DNA of 64,000 bases from Cryptomeria japonica. Taxonomy: Eukaryota > Streptophyta > Pinopsida > Cupressales > Cupressaceae. Location of the stretch: the NCBI RefSeq assembly GCF_030272615.1, contig NC_081405.1, positions 153,777,113 through 153,841,112 on the forward strand, in the 5' to 3' direction. The translations under genes were made by a program, and so were the position numbers. Shown here piece by piece: positions 27,750-39,700 of the stretch (position 1 is its first letter; each line of letters begins with the position of its first letter). The notes beneath the pieces were generated by a model, which saw only the letters and a program-made list of their open reading frames with translations, made no database searches and was not told the origin of the DNA.

Positions 27750-30700
27750 TATATATATATCAATCTTTCGAGCTATTCCTATCTATATGATGCAACTCCT
27801 CTCCATACCAATTTCATAGTCATAAACTTTAAAGGGGTCTAGAGAAATTTCTTATGGACAAGCAGAGGTCCTATCTTCAAACACTTCCTTTTGGCTTGAG
27901 ATATTATTGTAGGGACAAAGGTAGAAGGGGAGTTAAACATAAATAATATGGAAACAGTCAACTTAGCCTTTGCAATGCAGATTGCTTAGCATTTTTTAAT
28001 CTCCTCTAATGCTTCTTAGTTGTTGGTCTCAATTTTCAAATACAAACATCAGATTTCTGAAACTGATTCCAAATAAACATAAAACAGAAGTAATCCCTTT
28101 CAAGAATGGGAAAGCACATTAAACAAGAAGTCATTAATATGCAACCAAGGCTCACTTTGCAAATGGGCAATGGTTGAACAGCAAGATTTTGGGAGGACAA
28201 TTGGAATGGTCATGTCTAGCTCTAGGAAAACAAACTGCAATCACTCAGAGATCTTGCCAATTGTATGTTACTGTGCAATACTCAAGTATGGAGCAACACC
28301 ACTAGAAGACCCACATGTTTGATTCCATTGGTAGAGATTGCCAATGGCTATAGTTTCAAAAAAAGAAATGAGGCTTTTGTATGATCCATTTTACTAATGT
28401 CCAAATATTTAATCCGATGGAATTTCACTCAATTAGGAAATTGTGTGCTAGGCTTTGTATATGCTAATTGTAAAATAGAGAAATGAAGCTATAACGATCA
28501 TTAGAATTAGATATGTAACTTTTCAAGATGGCCCAAAGTCAAGCACTTCTTTTGGCTTGTCCGACGTGGACAAATAGTTGCCATGGAATAGTTGTGTAAA
28601 GACCATCTGTTTTAATTACCTTCAAAGTGATGAAACAAATACGTAACTTTTCATTAGCTTTCCTTTCTATTCATATTTTGAGATCTTTGGCTGAACAATT
28701 TCACACTAGATTACAAAAGGGCAACCCTATAGGAAACAAAATTGAGAGGTGGTCATTATAGAGTATGCAAATGCCAATATCATAACTCTATCATCAATGA
28801 TCACCATGGTTAAATTTTCTAGTTCCTATGTGTTGTGACCATTTCACACATCGCCCCATTAAAATGGGGACCCCCTCTTTTTGCTTCTATTTTGCTTGTT
28901 CTTATCTCTACTTTTAGGGTTTTGAGTGAGTGAGTGAGTTGTCTGGGCTAAGGCTAAACCTTAGGGGTTTCTTTTGGATATTTTTCAAGCTGAGTCCAGT
29001 CAAATTTTGAAAGTTATTAAGTGTCCTTCCGAAGGTTGATTATTGAAGTAAGATAAGTCTGTCAGGAAGTCAGATATGTCTCAGGTTAGGTCTAGTCAGG
29101 GTTTTTTTGAGGGAAAATTCAAATTTTGTCTAAGTGTTAGCACTTTGAAGATGAAATTGTACATTTTTGCCTAGGTAAATTTTGATCAAATTTTGGAGGC
29201 AAGATGATACCTGAAACAACAAAAATGCTCCTGTCCTTCACTGGAGGCCCAGGGCGAATTTCATTCTAAGTGCAATTTCTTGTTTTGCGAGGGCTTGCTA
29301 ACTGATTCCTAGCCTTGAAGATGACCTAATTCTGCCTTGTGAAATGATTGGAGACCTAAATTTTGAATATTTTAGCCAGAAAGGACAAAAGCACTCTTGT
29401 CCCTCACCAAGGGACCAGAGCACAAATGTTATTTTATGCATATTTGTCACTAACTTTTCTATTTTGTTTTGTGCAAGGTCTTCCGGAATGATAATTGGAC
29501 ATGACTCGATATTTTTGAAGATTTTGAAGACACAAAAATGGTGAATTCTGAAGGTTAAAGGAAAAAGTGCTCCTGTCCCTCTCCAAGGGACCAAGGCGAA
29601 GTGCTCCCGTCCCTCACTGAGGGACCGGGGCGAAAAGACTTATTGGGCCATTCCTAGCCTTGTTTGGTTAAATTGAGACATCAAAGGCATGGTGAAGGAC
29701 GAAATGAACATTATAGAGCATCCAGACTTGATTGAAAACAATGAAACAATGAAGTTTTGGCCTAGAAGGTCAAAAGTGCTCCCGTCCCTCACTGAAGGAC
29801 CAGAGCACTTTTCTTTATATGCATAATTTTAGACCTCTATTGGACGTTAACTTCTATTCATAGCATGAAGTAAGATGAAATCTTCCCTAGCAAAGAAATT
29901 TCGAGGTGAAAAGTGAGACAATTTGGCTTAGAAGGCAAAAAGTGCTCCCGTCCCCCACTGAGGGACCGGAGCACTGAATTTCAAATTTGCACTATCTTTG
30001 CAAGGTTAAGGTGATTTTATGATTTGAAGAGGTTAAGGGAAGCATGTTTTGTCCATTGAATATAATTTAAGCAGTCTACAAAGGAGTAAATCAACCCAAA
30101 TGACAAAAAGTGCTCCCGTCCCTCACTGAAGGACCATGCCACTTTTTCAAGTTTCTCTTCTTTTTTTGATATTTTATGGCAAAACTTGACTTGGATGGGA
30201 AGGATGAATGATGTTTTATGCCTTGGACGCAATTGAGAGGTTTAAAGAACAAAGAAGTACGCCAAGAAGTGAAAAAGTGCTCCTATCCCTGTCCAAGGGA
30301 CCAGAGCAATTTTCAAAAAGTGCTCCCGTCCCTCACCAAGGGACCAGAGCGATTTTCCAAAAAAGTGTGAATTTCCTGCAAGGCTAAGGCAAGTTTGTGA
30401 TCGAAATGAATGGAAGAGGACATGATTAGCCCATTGAAGATAATTTGGGAAGCTAGCAAAGGACAGATAAGCTTGAAGTTGAAAAAGTGCTCCTGTCCCT
30501 CACTGAAGGACCAGAGCACTTAACATGTTATCTTGCCTTTCTCACCAATTTTGGACAAATTGAGGCCAAGGCGCAAGTTTGAAAAGGTGTTTAAAATGCC
30601 TTGAAGTGGAATTGAGATGCGAGAGTTGCAAATTTTGACGACAACTGGCAAAAGTGCTCCCATCCCTCACCAAGGGACCAAGCCGCAATTTCCAAGTATG

Positions 30701-33700
30701 GCCATTTACCTTGCATTTTGAAATGATATTTTTATTACCAAGGCTCAAGATGGAATGAAATGTGATATTCTACGCCTTGAGGGTAAATTGAAGATTAATG
30801 TGATCAAGAATTCATGCAATGGACTCAAAAGTGCTCCCGTCCCTCACTGAAGGACCAGAGCGCTTTTTTTGAAAACAATAAATTCCCTCCGAGATTATGC
30901 TAAGGCAAAGTTGTATGAGATGGGAAGGATCTTCTAAAACATGGTGAACAAAGGTTTGACTTCAAAAAATTGAGAATCCTAGCCTAAAAATGAAAAAAGT
31001 GCTCCTGGCCCTCTCCAAGGGACCAGAGCGCTTAACATGTGCATTCTTTATTTTGCAATATCCCAACGTTAACATCCTCCAAATCGCATGAAATGCCAAA
31101 ATCATCAACTTCGAAATATTTGAAAAAAGAATTAATTAAATTGGCATTTAATAAAAGAGCATAGCACTTAATAAATTAATTTTGAGCCTCCAAAAAATTG
31201 ATTTTTTATTTAAAATTAATGTTTGTGAAATTAAAATTAAAAAAGGGAGCACTTGAGGTATCATTTTTATTATTTTATTAAGTCGGCCTCTTCCTTTTTT
31301 TAATTTTATTTAATTTTTTGCCTATTTTCATCAAGTCGGCCTATAGGGAAATGAAATGGTGAACACCCTATATAATGGAGGTGCTTTGATCAAATTTAAT
31401 CCATCATTCATCCATTATTTCAAGTGCGATTTGAGGAGCAAGGAAGGAGGTGCGAAATCTGGTTTAGTTGGAGCGAATTATCTTAAGTGTTGAAGACTAA
31501 AGGTGGTGGAATTGATGCTTGAGAAGACTAAAGGAGGCGCATTTTGCTAAAGGAAGGACTTCAATTTACATTTCGCCCAGCCAAAATTCACCTTATTTTT
31601 GCATCATTTTTTAGAATTAATTCTCAAGTGGAGGTATGGCGAGATCATCCTAGTCCCAATGTTGAAATTTTGAATTTTGAATTTCAAGTTTTTGAAAATT
31701 GCGTAGTTAATTAGGAAATGATAACTCAAAGATTTATCATGAAGTTTCCTAATTAAAATCTTTTGTCTTCCTTTCTACTCTATATTTCTACGTTGCAAAA
31801 TATATTACTCATTATGAAATGTTGTGTAGGTGTCAAGATGGCGACCCCAAAGGCAGGAGCATCCACTAGTCGTCCAGCTCTCATGAAGGAAGATCAGAGG
31901 AATGAAGAATTGGAGACTAAGATCGTGTCAAAGTGGAGCAACATTGGAGATACCAACTTGGGAAACTTCAGTGTGAAGATGTTTCAAGAGGTCCCTTACA
32001 TTGGAAAGCCATCACCTGTCGCAAGGAGAATAATTGAAAGTGGCATCATCAAGGCGGCCGGTTTCCCTCCAGCAGTCCAGTGCCATGAGCTGATGATCGA
32101 GTGTGCTCGCCATTATGACCCACAATCAAGATCAATCGTGTCCAAGGAAGGGAACACTTTGGCTTACCTTTCAGAGGAGGCTATAAGTGAGGCTCTCCAT
32201 CTTCCAGAGCATAAAGATATGATTTACAAGAGCCTAGAAGGAGCCAAGTCCATGTATGAAGATGATCCAGACTCTTGCTTGAACATCATCAATAAGAGTT
32301 GGTTACTCAAAAGTCGTCCTCGCTTGAGCAAGATTCCCAACACACCACATAGGATCGACTTCCAAGAGGAGTACAGAGATTTGATAACTTTGCTCAATCG
32401 AGTTACAGGGGCTCCTCAGGCCTTCTATTTTGAGAAGTGGATGTTCTACTTCATCCAAGTGATAGTTCAAGGAAAAGGAACGATTCATTGGGCTAGAATT
32501 ATTAGCCATTGCTTGGACGTGCAGTTAAGAAGACTAAAGCCTACCAAGTCATTTCACATGAGCTCATACATCATATATGCCTTGATCAGGAGTTTTGAAT
32601 ATGCAGGACTACCTCACAGAGGAGTGATCGGAAGAGGACCCGGAGAAGTCAGAGTTTGTGATTCTTATGTTCATTTGCATCATCCACCAGGAAGTGACTA
32701 CATGTTAGTCAATGATACCTTCACGATGAACATCACTAGGATATTACAAGGCGGGATTCACAACCGACTATCTCAAGATGCACAAGAACTTATAAAGAGG
32801 TACGGTGCTTGGTTCATCCAGTTTCAAAAGTTTACATATATCAGAGTTCATGGGTGTCCTTCACACCCTACATGTTGCCGAGGTATCCGACAGACAAGAT
32901 AGTGCTACTCGAGGTCACTAGGCAGTTGGCAAACTATGCGAAGGCATTCAGACACAGACATAGAAATGGAGCTCCCGTGCTCATCATATTGGGGAATTCA
33001 ATTGAGGTATGTCCTAATGCTCTAGCCTTGGATGATGCAGAGAGGGAGTTGGCCTCATATTCATTCACGTTCTTTGCCTCAAGGGAGAATTTTGATCCTT
33101 ATGGGTATATAGAAGAGACATATGGTAGGAAGTACAAGCACGAATTTCAGGTAGAAGACTTTTGGATGAATCTCTCAAGTGATTTAGAAGTGAAAAGAAA
33201 GATGCATTCCAGATTGCCTTTAGATTTCATCAGGAAATGTAAAGTTTACAGAGTGGCCGATCAAGCTCAGGACAGTGGCAGACATCTCCAGTCATCCTAT
33301 GATAGAGAAGACAAGGCAGTGAAGATAGATTGGAACGAGCCTGAGATTACAGACTTGAGAGCTTTGATGGCTCCAGTTTTGTCATGTACTCGCAGATGGG
33401 TGGATGTACAACATCAAAAGTTAAGAGAACAGAACGTACCAATGACTTATACTTTGGAGGAAAGACCAGAAGAAGGAGGAGCAAGCGCAAGTGAAGACAA
33501 TTCTCATCCTAGAGGCACGAAGAGGAAAGAAAGACCTGAGAAAAGGGAACCCTCCAAGAAGAAGCAAGAGGCTAATCAAGATCGCTCATCAGGTACATCA
33601 TCTCGACATGAGAAAAGGACAAGTCAAGTTGAAGGACAAGAGATGACGATGCCTGAGGTGGATGAGTCTATGGAGTCAATAGTACAAAATGATAGACCTG

Positions 33701-36700
33701 AAAAGGGGAAGGCACCCCAGCGTTCATCAAGTCGATCTCCCCAAGTCAATGAGCTACATGAAGACAAGAATGATGATGAAGTGACATCTCCTCTCCTAGA
33801 AGAAGAACCTTTGCCTAAAGAAATACAAGTTAGAGAGACGAGATCCGCCATTCCAGATTGGTTGAAGGAGAGACTGACAAGGGTGATTGTGATCGAGGAT
33901 GAAGGTAATGTGATTGACTTAGAGAGCCTTGTAGGAAATTCTCAGGAAATAACGGAGAAGAAGAAGGCCACCAAGATGTCCAAGATGATTAGAGATGAGA
34001 CAGGGTCCAGGAAGTTGCAGATAGCTACACCGACAGTGGACAAGTATGAAGGTGAAATCCTTGTAGAAGAATACGATGTAGAAACATTTGAGCTTGGTCC
34101 ACTCACTGCTGAACAAGCACTGGATGAGGCAACCGATTCGTTTGAAGTACTTAAAGACAAGCTTAAGGAAGAAATGGAAAAGAATAGAAAGCTTGAGAGA
34201 GAGAGAGGTGCTTGGAGAGGCTACTTCATCCATCTCAATCAGCCCTTGGGACGTCAGGATCCAGCAGTGTCTCTTGTGCAAGCACTTCCCCTTGAATCAG
34301 TTGGCGAGGCAGAGAGAGTCAAGAGCTTGGTTCAGCTTATGAGCTCTTGGATTGACAAATCCCACACAGTTGCCGTTGAATTTGCAACAAGAATGATGCA
34401 GACAATCCACCGAGCTATCCAGGTCCTTGAGATCATCCACAACCTAATGATAACAGTAGCCGCTTTTGCCCACACTAGAGATGTTATCATTCCTGTTCTA
34501 CAAGTGATTAGGCAAACACCAAGGAAGATCCTGGCACAAGAAAAGATAATGGAAGGAGGAGCTCATAATTTACTTCAGTGGTCAACTCTACTCGAGATGA
34601 AAGAAGTTCTTTTCGAGGATATCAGCACCAAATGCAATCAAGTTAAAGGCGTCATCCATCCAATTCAGGACAAGGTGTTTGAGGTATTATGTACCATTCT
34701 TGGCAGGAGGATCGAAGTTGAGACAGATGTGGACCTTCAAGAGTTGGAAGAAAGAGTCAAGGTCATCTTTTGCAAAGATGAGAATGTCATCACAGATGAG
34801 CAACGGGATCAAATGTTCGCTACTATGCTCCTGATTGAGAAGATCAAAGAACTCGAACCTGGATGGGATGCAGCCCTTCTCAAGGCCTTTGATCAGGTTA
34901 TCCATTTGGAGGAACGAATGAGGAATCTTCCCGAGATTCCTATTGCTGAGATTGAGGGAATTGTGTCCAGATTCATTGCATATGCTAAGAAAGAGCATTG
35001 GAAAGGGAATAAGGTTCTAGAAGAGAGGTTGTTGTAGATGATGTGGCACCTTAATTATCATTGGTCTATGTTTCCTAGATTTTTGTGCCAATTAAATATT
35101 TGGCTATGCATTTAATATTGTTCAATAAAAGGGGAACTTTTTGTAACAAACCCTAATTAGGGTTTAGGTGTCAGAATCTCAGCCGTTGATCTTCTTTTGA
35201 TCTAGGCCGTTCATTGTAATTGAGGATGCTATATATACCCTCACTCATTTTCATTAGATCATTAGATTATTAGAAATTAGCAGTTAGAAGATTAGAGCTT
35301 TTGGAGAGAAGAAAGTTATTTTGTAGCAAGATTGAGCATTGAAGAAGGAATTTCAAGCAATTGTTGTCTATTTTGGCTTTGAGATCATTAAAATATTGAA
35401 ATTATGGTGTTTTATTGCAATTCTTGTGGCTATCTTCATGGTTGTTTACTTTCTTGAATCATTCTCAGTCGAAGTAGCATTTTTAAGTTTGAAGGACTAA
35501 GTGTCGAGCTTGATCTTTGGTGAGATTCACGTTCCAAACCACTAGCTTCTTACTGATTGTAAGAACGCCTTGTGTGGTCAACTGGAGATATTTGGATTGC
35601 TTGAACCTTCAATCATTATTGAACTATTGATATGTACCTTCATAGTAGTGTCTATAATTCTTGATGATTTGAAAAATCATTAGTCACCTTACAAGATCGC
35701 ATCAATTCCAGTAAAGTTGTAATTCCTTGGCAATACTAAGATTGGTAGATTTAGCCTACATTGAGTCATTCTTAGGGTTAGATTAGAATCCATCTCTTGC
35801 AAACCCTATCCTTTGATCTTTTTTGAGAACTTGTTAGTTTTAGGAAATTTTGTTCCTACAATTCGGAAACGTAAGGCCCCTTGATGAAACAGCATTCACA
35901 ACGACCACTGGTGCTTATCCACACGTAGAGACCCTACATCGAAGAACCTTGGAGTCATCCTAATTGATCCTTTTTCACGACATCTTCAGCAATCAGAGTC
36001 TTTATTCAAGAGAGGATAAGGTACCCTTGGGTATTTTATTCTACAAAATACACGTCAACACTATGGAGGAAATGAAATGGAATAAGCTTTGAAAATACCA
36101 TCACCTCTTGAAAAGACTTGATCTGTGTGGTTCACGCTCATATTTAAAACATTGGCTATATCCTCTCTCATCATTGTCAAGATATATTTTTATCTTCTAA
36201 TATCAAAGATAATGGGCTGGCCAAAAAGTGGCAAATCCTATTCTGTTGCAAATTCCAGTATTCCAAGGTCTTGAACAGAATTTAATGGATCCCTCCTTTT
36301 GATTGAAATCAACTTCGATGGAAGTTTGAAAAAAAAGGGGCAGCAAGGATTGGATGAGTGATGAGGGGCTTAGAAGTTTCCTTCCTAAGAAAGTTCCTTT
36401 CTACTTTTCCAGTTTTACTTAGAACAAAACCAATTAATCAATGTCACAGAAAAAAAAATTAATTGCGCAAATGTATATTGAAAATAGGTCTTTCAAAATT
36501 GTAAGCACCATTGTCTAGCATTGACAACATCCTTCCTATTAAACTTATGTATCATGCTGAAAACTAGATCTTCAAGAAAACTTGCATTCAGATGATTTCT
36601 TTCCTCACCTAAATTTAAGGGAAAAAAAACAAGAGAAAGCAGATCAAAAGCAGCAGAAATTTGCTTATCCAGATTGCAAGATATGAATATTTTTCCAGGG

Positions 36701-39700
36701 CCACACCTTGAAAATATAACAGATTTGCAATTCCAAAGGTCAACTTTTGATGACTACCCTTCCTCAATATTAAGAACTTTTGTTGTGGCCACCTTTTGGA
36801 AAACGCTTGGAAAGCCTTTTGAATAATGCAGGAATTCTTTGAATCAAATACTCTGACAAGGAAAACTAAGCCGCCAACATTTAAAGTCATTGGAAGATTC
36901 TTTCTCAAAGACTTTAATGGAGTTCACGAGGGTGTTACCAACATTTACAAGATTACTCATCAATTATATTAGCTTTTATTTCTTATCAAGGCTTGGGATG
37001 TTATATATACAATCTTAGACTTGAAATTCCACAACAGGTGAAAATAAACTTCTAAAACTAGTATGCATTTGATGAGGGGAACAGTTAGTCTTTGAAAATT
37101 TGGCTGCATATTGTGCACTACTAATATCAGCAATTTTGATCATGCTTATATACATCATTTCAACCTGTTATACATTTTAGCCTAAATAAAGAAACATGAC
37201 AAGATAAAGATTATAATATTAATTCCAAATTTTCTCGCTCTATATAATGATCTAAGTTATTGTCATGGATGTGTTTCTTGAGTGGAGATTAGTTGACCAA
37301 GTGAAGTACTCTAGTGCTATCCTGTTTTCTTTACAATTGCTTGTTTTTAATTTCTAATTTTTTTAATCTATTTTGGTGTCTTGTATATCAGGGAGAAATA
37401 CATCCTTTCAAACCATACATGCATAGATATCATGTCCCATATCGTTACTCACAAAGCACGGCTCCATTTTGGTACTCAATTAAGCGTGCATCAGCGTACA
37501 TCATTGTCCTCTCCTCATACTCAGCATATGGTGGGTCTTGTTTAAATTCTTTTTAAATGCCTTTAATTTTGTTCCTTTTCATTTCTGACTTATGATATGT
37601 AGATTCAAAGCTGTATAGTTTGCTAACAAACAGTAGAGATATCTACACAAGTTTCCCAACCCACTCCCTTTACATAAGATGTATGGACTTTTCAGAAAAG
37701 ACAAAATTACCATCAAAAGTGGGTGTACACAGCCTATTTGGAAAACCAATTTCTTAGAAATAGAGCATGCTAAGTTCATTCTCAATAAAATATTCCCTAC
37801 ATTTTTTTAATTTCCATTAAAGATTCTTGATAGGGATTTAATCGTATTGACACTCTGCACTTACACACAGAAATGGGGAGTCACAACATTGTTCTTAAAG
37901 AATATCCAACCATTTTCGATTTGGAAATTTTGATTCTTTTCACAGTATCTATTCGACGATCTTCAAATACTCCTCACCTAAATCAAATCAAGCTATCACA
38001 CTTAAAATCACTCCATTAAGAATCAATTACAAGGGTCAACATCAGTGACTAAATTTATAATCTATGTCCTTAAAGCTAGTTTGTCAATACAACATTGGCT
38101 AAAAATATTAGAAAGTTTGGATAAATTTGATCACGGCTTCTACAAATTATTTAGGGAAAATAAACAGTTACATGACATTTACTGGAGGAAAATTAATAAC
38201 ATGGTTTCGACACTTGAGAAAAAGTAAGACAGAAAATATCAGACAATTTGCTTATCAAATAAAATCCAGTAATAAAAATAGGAAATGGGCATGGGATGTT
38301 TTTAAAGAATTCGAGCATGCTTGTACTAGTTTAAAATCAATACAGCCCACAAAAATAAACAAGTTCTGATTACAATGTCAAACACCAATTAGTAATGACT
38401 CACGGAGGTGGAAACAACTAAAAACCTTTTTGAGGAACTGTCGTACATGTCTCCAGGTTTTAAAATGCTTATAGCAGTTGACATGATAGAATATCAAGTA
38501 AATAAATGACACACATAAGATAAATTTTGAACATTAACGGCATTTCTAATATTTTGAATGTCTAGTTCATCTCTTTTTGAAAGGATAAGATATGAATGAT
38601 GCCAAATAGTGATTTGCTTGTATTATTCAATAACAACCTAATGCAAAATTTGTCAATGTGTATCTTTATGTGTACATACTACATCAAAAATTAACACCTT
38701 GTACAAATTTGGAAATAATGAATATTTTTTAATAAATGGAAATTGCATAGGTTGTTGTTTAACGGTTAACCGATGTGTGTTGAGTACAGTTTATATTTAA
38801 CAGCTATCAAGATGTTCAACGACACCAAGATATTTTTACACATTGCTGCCATGATATCATATGATTTTTTGTTTTGTATTTTGGTGGTTTCCTATTTTTA
38901 TTAATCTTAAATTAATTCACAGATAAGGAAATCTCATTATAAAAAAGGCTGGGGTAAGTAGAGGTGTGGAATATTTCTTACATTAATCTATGATAGGAGG
39001 TATGTGTAAAAACAATTAAATATTTACTGTTACAATGAAAAACAACATATAAACAATATACCATAATAAAGTGATTTATGTGGAGAAAACCCTTCAGGAG
39101 AAAATTCCGCTCTCCAAAACACAAATTATTTGTATTATCAGCAACAAAAGTTAACGACACAATATCCAGAGACATGGCCTTATAGGAGTATCCCATCAAA
39201 TATAATTTTGGCAACATTACAATACTCGCAAAGCTCACTATGCATACTCCAACCCAAGCACCCAATAAATAGATGAAGCACAAATAGGAAACCACCAAAT
39301 GCTTTGGAAAACCATGAGCAAACCTACGAAAAGTGGGGCACCCAAATCCATGTCATTTTCCAATTCCCTTGGTCTTGGTCTTCCAAGATATTTTATATTA
39401 TTCTCTTACACCTTGTCATATTCTATAACTTGCCATATTTGACCACGCAACTTAGATGCCCCAATTTGGATTCATTATGCAGTCAAATATGCTCTATGAC
39501 ATGTGTCATAAACCATCATAATGTTGGTTAAGATTCCAATGTAACCTTTTTAATTCTCTTCTTATGCATCATGTTTATCATAAGTAACTTCCACCTCAAA
39601 ATGTCATAAGATACTCAAATATGTCACAATGACAATGACATTAGATGCTCTACAACTTCTTAGCCATTTTTAAAAAAATCTGACACGCTGGCTCAAACTG

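Larger units (their letters stand above)
28831..36060 (+). mobile_element. 7.2-kb retroelement-like unit, no reverse transcriptase
   Basis: Bounded by TGTTG and CAACA, with the identical 5-mer ctatg on both sides (28826-28830 and 36061-36065). Insertion is confirmed independently because a LINE reading is interrupted exactly here. The unit has a 3-kb leader with a hairpin array (29225-31032), a TATA-like box (31367-31378), one long broken ORF (31838-35037) and a 1-kb 3' region with a second TATA-like box (35229-35239). No RT, RNase H or integrase is present. By eye the two ends do not share a long direct repeat, so it is not a standard LTR-LTR element. Confidence 0.65.

Noticed and set aside
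29225-31032. Regularly spaced palindromic boxes that look like a CRISPR array
   Set aside because: Spacing is about 167 bp, the intervals between boxes are themselves related, there are no cas genes and the DNA is plant nuclear.
31763-31837. Upstream ATG as the start of the long ORF
   Set aside because: The first 25 codons are hydrophobic and leader-like; the ATG at 31838 begins the sequence that looks like protein. An upstream splice acceptor is possible but cannot be shown.
36061-36065. ctatg duplication dismissed as chance (1 in 1,024)
   Set aside because: The chance explanation was set aside because the LINE reading is interrupted at exactly these points.
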